9,459 bases of DNA, from the NCBI GenBank assembly GCA_964493075.1, contig CAZBNU010000164.1, positions 1 to 9,459 on the forward strand. Reading direction: 5' to 3'. The notes beneath the pieces are model-generated. The model worked only from the letters and a program-made list of their open reading frames with translations, was not told the origin of the DNA and searched no databases. The stretch comes from SLFT01 sp964493075 (GTDB lineage Bacteria; Hydrogenedentota; Hydrogenedentia; Hydrogenedentales; CAITNO01). Made by a program: the position numbers and the translations under genes. This document shows, one piece after another, positions 1-6,643 of the stretch (position 1 is the stretch's first letter; every line of letters starts with the position of its first letter).

Positions 1-12
1 CAAGATACGCGG

Positions 13-57
13 AAAACGTTCTGCCTCACGTCACTCCTTCCCCAAGAGTACCTGCAA
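13..57. repeat. 45-bp direct repeat, copy 1
   Basis: This 45-base stretch, beginning AAAACGTTCTGCC and ending GTACCTGCAA, recurs without a mismatch at 143-187. The next ~37 bases keep partial identity in the same register, including a shared CCGCCCC at 74-80 and 204-210. The pair therefore looks like two diverged ~130-bp tandem units whose first third stayed identical. No transposase, terminal inverted repeat or target duplication is visible. What the repeat does is unknown. A dispersed, non-coding chromosomal repeat family is the simplest reading. Confidence 0.9.
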
Positions 58-142
58 CCGACGACTTGTTGACCCGCCCCATTTTTTGCACTCATACCCA
101 ATTTTCTCATCCTGAGGGGAGTGGACCCCGGCCGAACATGGC

Positions 143-187
143 AAAACGTTCTGCCTCACGTCACTCCTTCCCCAAGAGTACCTGCAA
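143..187. repeat. 45-bp direct repeat, copy 2
   Basis: This is a perfect second copy of the element at 13-57, offset by exactly 130 bases. The sequence between the copies (58-142) contains an AT-rich run and a GGGG/CCCC pair at 116-119 and 126-129, but no convincing gene. Two copies with a long spacer do not make a CRISPR array. Identity breaks at base 188 and fades gradually, which favours an old tandem duplication under local conservation, or gene conversion, over a recent insertion. Confidence 0.9.
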
Positions 188-268
188 GCCATAGGCTGCG
201 GGTCCGCCCCCTCTGTTTGAGTGCAGCAAAAAATGCTATTCCAGTTGTTCCCTGGGTTTCTGATCATC

Positions 269-295
269 ATGGGAAGAATGGGAGGCAGGGGAAGA
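269..295 (-). repeat. Nonamer array, ATGGGANNN orientation (3 units)
   Basis: Three consecutive 9-base units are visible: ATGGGAAGA, ATGGGAGGC and the degenerate AGGGGAAGA. The first 15 bases (269-283) are the exact reverse complement of 356-370 in the downstream array. Together the two arrays form an inverted repeat with a ~45-60 base loop. A + strand transcript crossing both could fold into a long stem. The function is unknown. A dispersed palindromic repeat or a regulatory site are both possible. Confidence 0.75.
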
Positions 296-337
296 ATTAT
301 TCAGATAGTGACGCGCATCTTTGGAGTCGGTCATTGC

Positions 338-373
338 TCCCATACTTCCCATAAGTCCCATTCTTCCCATCAA
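338..373 (+). repeat. Nonamer array, TCCCATNNN x4
   Basis: Four head-to-tail 9-base units share a fixed TCCCAT core and a variable triplet: TCCCATACT, TCCCATAAG, TCCCATTCT and TCCCATCAA. The period is exact. The array ends one base before the extended -10 element at 374-382, so it fills the region where a -35 box would sit. The pattern of constant hexamer and free triplet resembles spaced protein-binding sites or a slippage-generated microsatellite. The sequence alone does not decide between them. Confidence 0.85.
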
Positions 374-382
374 TGCTATAAT
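374..382 (+). promoter_or_regulatory. Candidate extended -10 promoter (TGCTATAAT)
   Basis: TGCTATAAT contains a consensus -10 hexamer (377-382) preceded by the TGn extension used by sigma-70-type polymerases when the -35 box is weak. No recognisable TTGACA lies 15-19 bases upstream, because that space is filled by TCCCAT nonamers. Transcription would start near 389, leaving a ~48-base leader before the ATG at 437. The motif match is direct observation. Promoter activity is inferred. Confidence 0.5.
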
Positions 383-422
383 AATCTCCAGTGACTTTTT
401 TTGCAGACCATCAGCCTTTTCC

Positions 423-428
423 AGGAGA
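423..428 (+). promoter_or_regulatory. Ribosome binding site deciding the start at 437
   Basis: AGGAGA lies 8 bases before the ATG at 437. An in-frame upstream TTG at 401 would add 12 polar residues ahead of a good signal peptide and lacks a comparable Shine-Dalgarno sequence. The later start is therefore preferred. Confidence 0.75.
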
Positions 429-436
429 ATAAATCA

Positions 437-2365
437 ATGCGTATTGTCACATCATTTCTGTTTTGTTGCCTGTTCAGTTTTGTCGCCGTGGCGGGTGTCG
501 GCACGGTGTTTCTGGAGGGTCAACCTGTGCTGGTGCCGAAACCGGATGACACCGTCGTATCCACTGGAACCTGGAAAGTCTTGGATGATCAACTTGTGTG
601 TGTAGCATCGGGTGCCTGGTCGGCAACGGATGCGCAAATAGAAATCGGGGCATTACCCATAGGCTGGTATCGTATTGAATTTTTGGACAGTACGGACACC
701 ATGCAGGCCTTTACCACTGCCGCCGTGCTGAAACCCCTTGTCGCTGCGCCCTCGCCGGACTCGCCTGTGGCGGTGGATATTGCCTTGTCGTGGGTGCCGG
801 ATAAGAATCCAGAGGTGTGGGCACAGTCTGTGGAACTGGCGCGGATGGCGGGCGTGGCCATGGTGCGCGACCGGCTACGCTGGCGGGACCTGCAACCGGA
901 AAAGGACGCGCCGTTATTGCAGGATACGGTGTACGAACAAACTGCCGACCTGCAGCGGGATCATGGCCTGCAGGTTTTGCAGGTGTTTCATGATTCGCCC
1001 CAGTGGGCATGGGCGAACGACAACGGGCGTGGCCGCATGCCTGCTGACCTGCGGGACACGTGGCGGTTCTGCCGCGACATAGCGGCACATTTCAAAGGCC
1101 GGGTGCAGGCGTGGCAGCCGTGGAACGAAGGCAATGTCCGAAACTTCGGCGGCCACACCATGGACGAATTGTGTTCCCATCAGAAGGCGGCCTGTCTGGG
1201 GTTCCGCGCGGGCGACCCGAAGGCGCTTGTCTGCTGGGCGCCCATGGCGGGGGTTCACACCGACGGCCATTACAAAGCCATCACTGCCAATGCTGTGGTG
1301 CCGTATTTTGACGTGTTCACCTTTCATTCCTACGACTGGTGTCACAGCTACCCGGAACTGCGCAAGTGGGTGGTGCAGGCGGCCTCAGAGAAATCCATCT
1401 GGGTGACCGAATCCGACCGGGGCATCAAAGCGGACCCCGATTCGCCGGTGGGTGATTTAACGCACCACATGGAGCGACTCAAGGCGGAGTTCATGATCCA
1501 GTCCATTGTTTCCAGTCTTGCCACGGGTGTGGAACGGCATTTCCATTTTATTCTGCCCCAGTACATGGAACAGAACAACGCCATACAGTTTGGCCTGTTG
1601 CGGCACGACAACACGCCGCGCATGGGCTATGTTACGCTGGCGGCGGCAGGACGTTTTCTGGTGGATGCACGCTACCTGGGGCGGGCGGGCGATCCGGCGC
1701 AGCCTGACGTCTATGTCTTTGCCTTTCGCGCTCGGCCTGACGGTGTTGAACGGGATGTGCTGGTGGCCTGGACCGAAGCGTCTGTGGACTGGCCCGAACG
1801 AGGACGCGCCACCGCCGCGCTGACCCTGGAACCGGCGTTGCATCCCGTGGGCGTGTGGGACTACATGGGCCGTGCATTGGCAACAGCGCTGCCGTCCCAA
1901 CTTACAAGCGCGCCCGTGTTCATTGTGCTGCCCGCAGGCGAAGCGTCCGCGCTTAGCCTGCAAACGCTGCCGCCGCGCACCCCCGGTCCGGTAGCGCCCG
2001 CATCCCCGGTGGTACTGCAATTATTCGCGCCGGACATGCCGTTGCGGGAGCGCACCCGGGACTGGTCATACGAACAGGACCGCACCCTGCACCCCGGCGA
2101 CAGCGAAGTTGCCATTGTGGCCTATTATTTTGGAAACGAAACGGCGGAAGGCACAATCAAACTGCAGGATCTGCCGGAAGGCTGGCAATGTGATCCTGAT
2201 CGGTGGGACGTGACGCTGAAACCCCTGGACCGGCATGAACAGACCGTGCGCCTTCACATCCCCGAATCCAGCATCCCGGAACCCGATGGCCAATGGCTGC
2301 ATTTTGAAGGCGACTTCGGCGCCGCGGGAAAACAGCAACTCGCTTTTCGCATTATGTTGGAGTGA
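437..2365 (+). CDS. Secreted TIM-barrel glycoside hydrolase-like protein (clan GH-A type)
   Basis: This 642-residue protein starts with a signal peptide (basic MR, a hydrophobic stretch to about residue 19, then an Ala-Gly site), so it is probably exported. Residues ~21-110 look like a small beta-rich domain. Residues ~112-410 look like a (beta/alpha)8 barrel of the GH-A clan. WQPWNEGN places an Asn-Glu pair at 230-231, the usual strand-4 acid/base, and WVTESDRG places Glu325 as the likely strand-7 nucleophile. FTFHSYDW (~294-301) lies between them, as in GH39- and GH5-like barrels. The C-terminal ~100 residues (LHPGDSE onward) read as a beta-sandwich resembling NEW3-type domains. The substrate cannot be told, and I cannot assign a CAZy family. 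The gene has its own candidate promoter and ends 80 bases before the toxin-antitoxin pair. Hydrolase fold is fairly secure; activity is inferred from the two glutamates. Confidence 0.8.
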   Translation: MRIVTSFLFCCLFSFVAVAGVGTVFLEGQPVLVPKPDDTVVSTGTWKVLDDQLVCVASGAWSATDAQIEIGALPIGWYRIEFLDSTDTMQAFTTAAVLKPLVAAPSPDSPVAVDIALSWVPDKNPEVWAQSVELARMAGVAMVRDRLRWRDLQPEKDAPLLQDTVYEQTADLQRDHGLQVLQVFHDSPQWAWANDNGRGRMPADLRDTWRFCRDIAAHFKGRVQAWQPWNEGNVRNFGGHTMDELCSHQKAACLGFRAGDPKALVCWAPMAGVHTDGHYKAITANAVVPYFDVFTFHSYDWCHSYPELRKWVVQAASEKSIWVTESDRGIKADPDSPVGDLTHHMERLKAEFMIQSIVSSLATGVERHFHFILPQYMEQNNAIQFGLLRHDNTPRMGYVTLAAAGRFLVDARYLGRAGDPAQPDVYVFAFRARPDGVERDVLVAWTEASVDWPERGRATAALTLEPALHPVGVWDYMGRALATALPSQLTSAPVFIVLPAGEASALSLQTLPPRTPGPVAPASPVVLQLFAPDMPLRERTRDWSYEQDRTLHPGDSEVAIVAYYFGNETAEGTIKLQDLPEGWQCDPDRWDVTLKPLDRHEQTVRLHIPESSIPEPDGQWLHFEGDFGAAGKQQLAFRIMLE

Positions 2366-2408
2366 CAGCAGTCTTTTCCGCAACGGTGAGGCAAAGATTG
2401 CCGAGAAT

Positions 2409-2421
2409 GTGATAAGATTAC
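2409..2421. promoter_or_regulatory. Imperfect palindrome upstream of the antitoxin gene
   Basis: GTGAT-AAG-ATTAC is a near-palindrome (4 of 5 paired positions) lying 24 bases before the antitoxin ATG. Many type II antitoxins repress their own operon by binding such sites, so this is a possible operator. The match is short and could be chance. No good sigma-70 promoter was found next to it. Confidence 0.2.
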
Positions 2422-2445
2422 TGAAAACAGAATGAGGGTTCTTTT

Positions 2446-2670
2446 ATGAAAGCAATAGAACTGGAAATGACCATCAGCAAGGATGGCACGATACACATCC
2501 CGCATGATTACCAAACGATTTATGGCCAGAAGGCGCGATTTGTAATCCTGTTGTCGGAACAGGCTGAATCCCCCAGGAAAATCCGACAACCGGGAAGCGC
2601 CAAAGGAATGTTGCAGGTGTTGGCTGAAGATGACGAGCACTTGGCTGATTTCAGGGAATACATGCCATGA
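2446..2670 (+). CDS. VapB-like antitoxin (DUF2281-type)
   Basis: This small 74-residue protein is the likely antitoxin of the PIN-domain toxin directly downstream. It would bind and inactivate the toxin and probably repress the operon. Residues ~1-37 (IELEMTISKDGTIHIP) form a short beta-rich segment typical of AbrB/VapB-like antitoxin N-termini. The C-terminal GSAKGM...DDEHLADFREYM matches the motif style of DUF2281 antitoxins (GSAKG...DDFDEPLxDFxEYM), the part expected to thread into the toxin. GAGGG at 2434-2438 lies 7 bases before the ATG. Its stop overlaps the toxin start (ATGA at 2667-2670), giving translational coupling. Assignment rests on this motif plus the toxin neighbour. Confidence 0.85.
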   Translation: MKAIELEMTISKDGTIHIPHDYQTIYGQKARFVILLSEQAESPRKIRQPGSAKGMLQVLAEDDEHLADFREYMP

Positions 2671-3053
2671 ACTTTTTGCTGGACACGCAGGCGCTACTCT
2701 GGTTCATGCTGGACGATTCCCGATTGAGCGTCAAGGCGCGCAAAACTATTGTTGATGCAGAGGGATTGGTTTTCATCAGCCCGGCAAGTCTCTGGGAGAT
2801 CGCCATCAAAATAAGTCTGGGAAAGTATACCCTGCCAGCGCCTTTTGCAACGTTCTGGGAAGAACAAATACTGATCAACGGATTTACCCTATTACCCATT
2901 TCCGTGTTGCATACAGCCCAGGTTATAGAGATGCCCTTTCATCACCGAGACCCCTTCGACAGATTGATTATTGCTCAGGCGCACGAGGAAGGAATCCCAG
3001 TGATAAGCAGCGATACTATGTTTGACCTTTATGGTGTGGAGCGATTATGGTGA
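2667..3053 (+). CDS. vapC: PIN-domain ribonuclease toxin, VapC family
   Basis: This 128-residue protein has the usual length for a VapC toxin, a Mg2+-dependent endoribonuclease acting on cellular RNA until held by its antitoxin. The PIN acidic residues are all visible: Asp6 in LLDTQALLW, Glu44 in SLWEIAIK, Asp95/Asp98 in RDPFDRLI and Asp116 in ISSDTMF. The LLDTxALLW and SPASLWEIAIK signatures point to the Sll0205-like PIN subgroup. It overlaps the antitoxin by 4 bases. It faces the GH43-like gene tail to tail across 24 bases with no visible terminator. The intact catalytic set suggests a working toxin. The RNA target cannot be told from sequence. Confidence 0.93.
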   Translation: MNFLLDTQALLWFMLDDSRLSVKARKTIVDAEGLVFISPASLWEIAIKISLGKYTLPAPFATFWEEQILINGFTLLPISVLHTAQVIEMPFHHRDPFDRLIIAQAHEEGIPVISSDTMFDLYGVERLW

Positions 3054-3077
3054 TAACCGGAAAATGAACCCTGAAGA

Positions 3078-3995
3078 CTACTCGGGATAACGGACGAGAA
3101 TCGCATCCAGTTCGGTTTGGGTGATGGGTATCATGCTACAGTGCTTGGCGCCTTCTGGGGTGGTGACGGCTATCTTCCGGTAGGTGATGAAGTCTGTGGT
3201 TTCCCAGGCTTCCAGGGGCGCGTTGAACGGGTCGCCATAAACATACCAGCGCTTTTCCCCAATCAGTTGGATGACTTCCGGCCCCTCTGTAGGTTTGGTT
3301 TCATCGGTAAAGACAATTTTGCCGTGGCCGTCGTCTCCAAAAGAATCCTCGGCGGGATTCAGGCTTGTTGAAACAGACAGGCGGTTGCCCATTTTATCAT
3401 CCACATCGCCGGGCTTGTGGAAACCGTAATAGACGCCCTCATATTCGACGATGGTCAGGTCTATATTGTGAATGCCGATGTTATAAAACACGGCGGTATC
3501 AGCGGGGGTGATATTCTTCCAGCCCTTTGTTTTCAGGTAGTGCATGGCATGGTGGCGGCCTTCATGCAGGGAGGCCCAGTAGACGTAAAAGAGTTTTTCC
3601 TTCTCGCAGAAAAAAAACTCCGGGGCCCAGCATTTTTCCTTTGACGCTTCCACTACCTGGATTTCGCCGCCTTCCCAATGGATCAGGTCCTCAGATTCCC
3701 AATGTCCAATCGAGGTGCCGCTCCAGCCGGTAGTATGCACCAGATGAAACGTGTCACCCACGCGATTGATGAAAGGGTCGCGCACAAAATGAGGCGACCA
3801 TACGGGCTTCCCCTGATTCAATGCAGTCCAATTGCGTGCATCACGGCTGTAGGCATAATACAGTTTTTCCTCCGGTCCAAAATGGGCCATCAGGTAGGCG
3901 GTGTATTCCACTTCCGTCGCGGTTGCTTTTGTGTTTGTGCTGAGGAACATCAGAATAGCTGCCATGAAAAGGAGGTAGACCGTGCGTAGCTTCAT
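3078..3995 (-). CDS. Secreted GH43-like five-bladed beta-propeller glycosidase
   Basis: This 305-residue protein has an N-terminal signal peptide (MKLR, then a hydrophobic run to about residue 19, no lipobox cysteine). The rest fits a single GH43-type propeller, a family that mostly cleaves arabinose- or xylose-containing side chains by inversion. Likely catalytic residues are Asp73 in VRDPFI (base), Asp179 in HNIDLTI (pKa modulator) and Glu237 in TEGPEV (acid). CWAPEF at 122-127 matches the WAP(D/E) blade motif, and KHCSMIPI near the C-terminus resembles the RHGS-IPI ending of some relatives. The substrate is undetermined; other clan GH-F or GH117-like propellers are alternatives. It starts 27 bases after the dihydrolipoyl dehydrogenase stop. 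Only a weak GGA precedes the ATG, so translation may be low or coupled. Confidence 0.82.
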   Translation of the reverse strand: MKLRTVYLLFMAAILMFLSTNTKATATEVEYTAYLMAHFGPEEKLYYAYSRDARNWTALNQGKPVWSPHFVRDPFINRVGDTFHLVHTTGWSGTSIGHWESEDLIHWEGGEIQVVEASKEKCWAPEFFFCEKEKLFYVYWASLHEGRHHAMHYLKTKGWKNITPADTAVFYNIGIHNIDLTIVEYEGVYYGFHKPGDVDDKMGNRLSVSTSLNPAEDSFGDDGHGKIVFTDETKPTEGPEVIQLIGEKRWYVYGDPFNAPLEAWETTDFITYRKIAVTTPEGAKHCSMIPITQTELDAILVRYPE

Positions 3996-4022
3996 TGTTG
4001 GTTTTTTCCGTGCAGTATCTGT

Positions 4023-5444
4023 TTATATCCTGGGGGCGCGATAGATATGGGTGCTTTGTCCGAAGATATTGGCGGCAGATTCCATAACGGTTTCGCTGAG
4101 CGTGGGATGGGGATGGATGGTCATGTCGAGGTCTTCGGCCACGGCGCCCATTTCGATGGCGAGCACACCTTCGGCGATGAGTTCGCCTGCTCCGGAACCG
4201 GTAATGCCCATGCCCAGAATCTGGCCGGTATCGGGATCGCATAATACCTTGGTCAGGCCGTCTGCACGGCTCAGGGTGCCGGCACGTCCGGAAGCTGCCC
4301 AGGGGAACCGCGCTATACTGACTGCAATGCCTTGTTCCTTTGCCTGATTTTCCGTAAGGCCGCACCAGGCAACCTCTGGATCGGTGAACACCACCGCTGG
4401 TATGGCCTGCGGTTCAAAAGCGCTTCTCTTGCCTGCAATGACTTCCGCCGCCACCTTGCCCTCCGCCGATGCCTTATGGGCGAGCATGGGTTCTCCCGCT
4501 ACATCGCCAATGGCAAAGATATGCGGCTCTGCCGTGCGCCGTTGCAGGTCCACTTCGATAAACCCGCGTTTGTCGGTGGTAATGCGCGTGTCGTGCAGGT
4601 TGATCCCTTTTGAATTGGGCTTGCGCCCAACACATATCAACGCCTTGTCAAAAACGCGATTGGGTTCGGCAATGTCGGGGCCATCCAGCACAACACGAAT
4701 GCCGGTTTCCTCCGCCTTAATGTCCGCCACTTTGGTGTTCAGCAGGATTTCGTGCATCAGTGTATCCAGCCGTTTGGACAGGGGCTCCACCAGATCGCGG
4801 TCGGCGCCGGGCAACAGGCCCCCGGACATTTCCACCACTGTCGTTTTGGAACCCAGGGAGGCGTAGACCGAACCCAGCTCAAGCCCGATATACCCGCCGC
4901 CAATTACGAGCAGGGTTTCGGGCACTTCATCCAGCAACAGCGCATTGGTGGAGTTCATCAGGCGCGGCGATTTGATGAGGGGACCGAAGAGGGTGGGACG
5001 GGAGCCTGTGGCGATGATTACGTATTCCGTCTTGAGAATATCTTCAGAGCCGTCTTCATAAAACACGGCCAGGGTATGGGCGTCTATAAATGTTGCCCGC
5101 GCCTGGATATACCGGATTTTGCGTGCCGCGCACAGGGTGCCCAGTCCGGCTGTCAGCTGTTGCACCACTTTTTGGGTACGGCGCTGCATCTTTTCAATAT
5201 CCATTTCAGGTGCTTGAAATTTCAGCCCCCACTCTTCTGCTTCCCGTGCATCGTTAATCAGCTTGGCCACATGGAGTAGCGCCTTGGACGGGATACATCC
5301 CCGGTACAGGCAGGTGCCGCCCGGGTTGGGCATCACGTCGAGCAGTGTTACCTCGAGCCCAAGGTCAGCGGCATGAAAGGCCGCCGTATACCCACCGGGT
5401 CCTGCGCCAATAACCGCCAACTGTGTATTCAGCGTTTCAGTCAT
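4023..5444 (-). CDS. lpdA: Dihydrolipoyl dehydrogenase (E3)
   Basis: This FAD-dependent flavoprotein of 473 residues reoxidises dihydrolipoyl groups of 2-oxoacid dehydrogenase complexes or the glycine cleavage system, with NAD+ as acceptor. Landmarks are the FAD dinucleotide motif GAGPGG (13-18), the redox disulfide Cys45/Cys50 in GGTCLYRGCIPSK, the NAD-binding GGGYIGLELG (182-191), the second FAD motif FAIGDVAG (~310-317) and the C-terminal HPHPTLSE with catalytic His446 and Glu451. All active-site residues are intact and the length is standard. Two adjacent ATG codons exist; GAGGAG at 5450-5455 lies 5 bases before the second (5444) but only 2 before the first (5447), so 5444 is preferred. 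No E1 or E2 gene lies in the window, so its complex is unknown. It is probably co-transcribed with the isomerase gene 19 bases upstream. Confidence 0.95.
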   Translation of the reverse strand: MTETLNTQLAVIGAGPGGYTAAFHAADLGLEVTLLDVMPNPGGTCLYRGCIPSKALLHVAKLINDAREAEEWGLKFQAPEMDIEKMQRRTQKVVQQLTAGLGTLCAARKIRYIQARATFIDAHTLAVFYEDGSEDILKTEYVIIATGSRPTLFGPLIKSPRLMNSTNALLLDEVPETLLVIGGGYIGLELGSVYASLGSKTTVVEMSGGLLPGADRDLVEPLSKRLDTLMHEILLNTKVADIKAEETGIRVVLDGPDIAEPNRVFDKALICVGRKPNSKGINLHDTRITTDKRGFIEVDLQRRTAEPHIFAIGDVAGEPMLAHKASAEGKVAAEVIAGKRSAFEPQAIPAVVFTDPEVAWCGLTENQAKEQGIAVSIARFPWAASGRAGTLSRADGLTKVLCDPDTGQILGMGITGSGAGELIAEGVLAIEMGAVAEDLDMTIHPHPTLSETVMESAANIFGQSTHIYRAPRI

Positions 5445-5463
5445 CATGTCTCCTCATCATATT

Positions 5464-6252
5464 TCATTCAAACCGGGAAAAATCCGGTGCGCGCCGTTCC
5501 AGAAACGCCTGCATGGCTTCCGCTGCTTCTGCGGACATGAGCCGCTTGATAAATTCGCCCGCTTCCCGGTTCACGGCTTCATGAGCGGCCTCGCGTTCGG
5601 GATCACGCACCAGCGCCTTGGCAACACGCACCGCTTCGGGCGGCAGCACGGCCAGCGCGGCAAGTTGTTCATCAACGGTGTTGTCAAACAGAATGCTGGG
5701 AATCAGTTCCGTGACCAGGCCCCATTGTGCCGCTGTATTGGCATCAATCGTCCGGCTTGTGAGCAACAGCGACAGGGCGCGTGTCATGCCCACCACGCGG
5801 GGCAACAGGTAACTTGATCCGGCCTCCGGACAGAGCGCCAGTTTGGTGAAGGGCATCTGAAAGGTGGCGTCCGGGGTTGCAAGCACCAGGTCGCAGTGGA
5901 GCAACATGGTGGCGCCAATGCCGATGGCCGGTCCCTGTATCGCCGCCACAAGGGGTTTCTTCATGTCAATGAGGGCATGGAGGAACAGCATGACCGGGCT
6001 TTCTGCGCTTGAAGGCGGATTCCCCAGAAAATCTTTCAGGTCGTTGCCGCTTGTGAAATAGCCGCCAGCGCCCCGGAAACACACAGCCCGCACGGCAGGT
6101 TCGGATTCCGCCTGCTGCAGCGCTTCAATCATGACTTCATACATGGCATGGGTCAGGGCGTTTCGCTTTTCAGGACGGTTAAAAAGAACCGTCATGATGC
6201 CTTTTTCCACAGACACCAGTAGCTGTTCGTTTCCTGTGTTTTCTACTGTCAT
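5464..6252 (-). CDS. Enoyl-CoA hydratase/isomerase family protein, ECI2-type delta3,delta2-enoyl-CoA isomerase
   Basis: This 262-residue crotonase-fold protein has SGNDLKDF (68-75) and GPAIGIG (107-113) forming the CoA and oxyanion-hole region. The two glutamates of true enoyl-CoA hydratases are missing: the GGCELA position reads GATMLL (Thr115), and the QPEI position reads MPFT (Phe135). Instead Glu143 sits in CPEAGSSYLLPR, matching the PEGCSSY motif that carries the catalytic base in ECI2/Eci1-type isomerases. The likely reaction is moving a 3-double bond to position 2 in unsaturated acyl-CoAs during beta-oxidation. A strong GGGAGGA lies 5 bases before the ATG. It sits between the ferredoxin and dihydrolipoyl dehydrogenase genes with gaps of 24 and 19 bases. 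Family membership is secure; isomerase activity is inferred from residues. Confidence 0.9.
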   Translation of the reverse strand: MTVENTGNEQLLVSVEKGIMTVLFNRPEKRNALTHAMYEVMIEALQQAESEPAVRAVCFRGAGGYFTSGNDLKDFLGNPPSSAESPVMLFLHALIDMKKPLVAAIQGPAIGIGATMLLHCDLVLATPDATFQMPFTKLALCPEAGSSYLLPRVVGMTRALSLLLTSRTIDANTAAQWGLVTELIPSILFDNTVDEQLAALAVLPPEAVRVAKALVRDPEREAAHEAVNREAGEFIKRLMSAEAAEAMQAFLERRAPDFSRFE

Positions 6253-6276
6253 TACTTCCTCCCGGTTGTCAGGTTA

Positions 6277-6576
6277 TTATTGCGGCGCGGCGACATCCTT
6301 CATAATATCATCCAAAATTTCCGGCACATCCGCTTCGGTAACGCCCGAGTACCAGATGTTGTCCGGAAATACCATAATATTCGGTCCTTGTCCGCAGCGG
6401 TTCATACAGCCGGAACGGCTGATGCGCACCAATGCACTCAGGCCGCGGCCTTTCACCGCCGCTTTCAACTGCGCATGTATTGTTTCAGAATTGCCCCGGG
6501 CACAGCAAGCACCCGTTTCCCGTTCGTTCAGGCACACGAAAACAATTTTCTGATAAGGCGTTGCATTACGTTTCAT
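6277..6576 (-). CDS. Thioredoxin-like [2Fe-2S] ferredoxin
   Basis: This 99-residue protein belongs to the thioredoxin-fold [2Fe-2S] ferredoxins, small cytoplasmic electron carriers related to the NuoE C-terminal domain. Cluster ligands visible are Cys15 in VFVCLNE, Cys24 or Cys25 in GACCARG, and Cys57/Cys61 in SGCMNRCGQGP. The tail GVTEADVPEILDDI is the usual family ending. The loop between the first two ligands is shorter than the ~12 residues of the Aquifex and clostridial proteins, and which of the two adjacent cysteines binds iron is not decided. AAGGA precedes the ATG with 6-7 bases of spacing. It heads the tight group followed by the enoyl-CoA isomerase. Its redox partner is not identified. 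Confidence 0.9.
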   Translation of the reverse strand: MKRNATPYQKIVFVCLNERETGACCARGNSETIHAQLKAAVKGRGLSALVRISRSGCMNRCGQGPNIMVFPDNIWYSGVTEADVPEILDDIMKDVAAPQ

Positions 6577-6643
6577 GGAGTATCCTTATAATCGGTGATA
6601 AACAAAAAAACTTGCCCCACAGATAACATGCATGGAAGTGCCG

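Noticed and set aside
13..187. Two identical repeats as a mini CRISPR array
   Set aside because: Only two copies, an 85-base spacer, a 45-base repeat without palindromic ends, and no cas genes nearby.
82..233. Near-inverted match between TTTTTTGCACTCA (82-94) and TGAGTGCAGCAAAAAA (218-233)
   Set aside because: Short, gapped and partly made of homopolymer runs; too weak to call terminal inverted repeats of a mobile element.
31..270. Open frame of 79 codons on the - strand across both repeats
   Set aside because: It is created by the repeats themselves, has no clear ribosome site or recognisable domain, and overlaps non-coding repeat sequence.
356..402. Hairpin arm plus T-run at 396-402 as a Rho-independent terminator
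   Set aside because: The T-run begins 25 bases after the stem ends and a promoter motif lies between, so the geometry does not fit.
2390..2402. GGCAA-AGA-TTGCC hairpin after the first + strand gene as a terminator
   Set aside because: Only 5 bp of stem and no following T-run.
4384..5279. Long + strand open frames opposite the dihydrolipoyl dehydrogenase gene
   Set aside because: They lie antisense to a protein with all conserved E3 motifs, show no recognisable domains and are typical shadows in GC-rich coding DNA.
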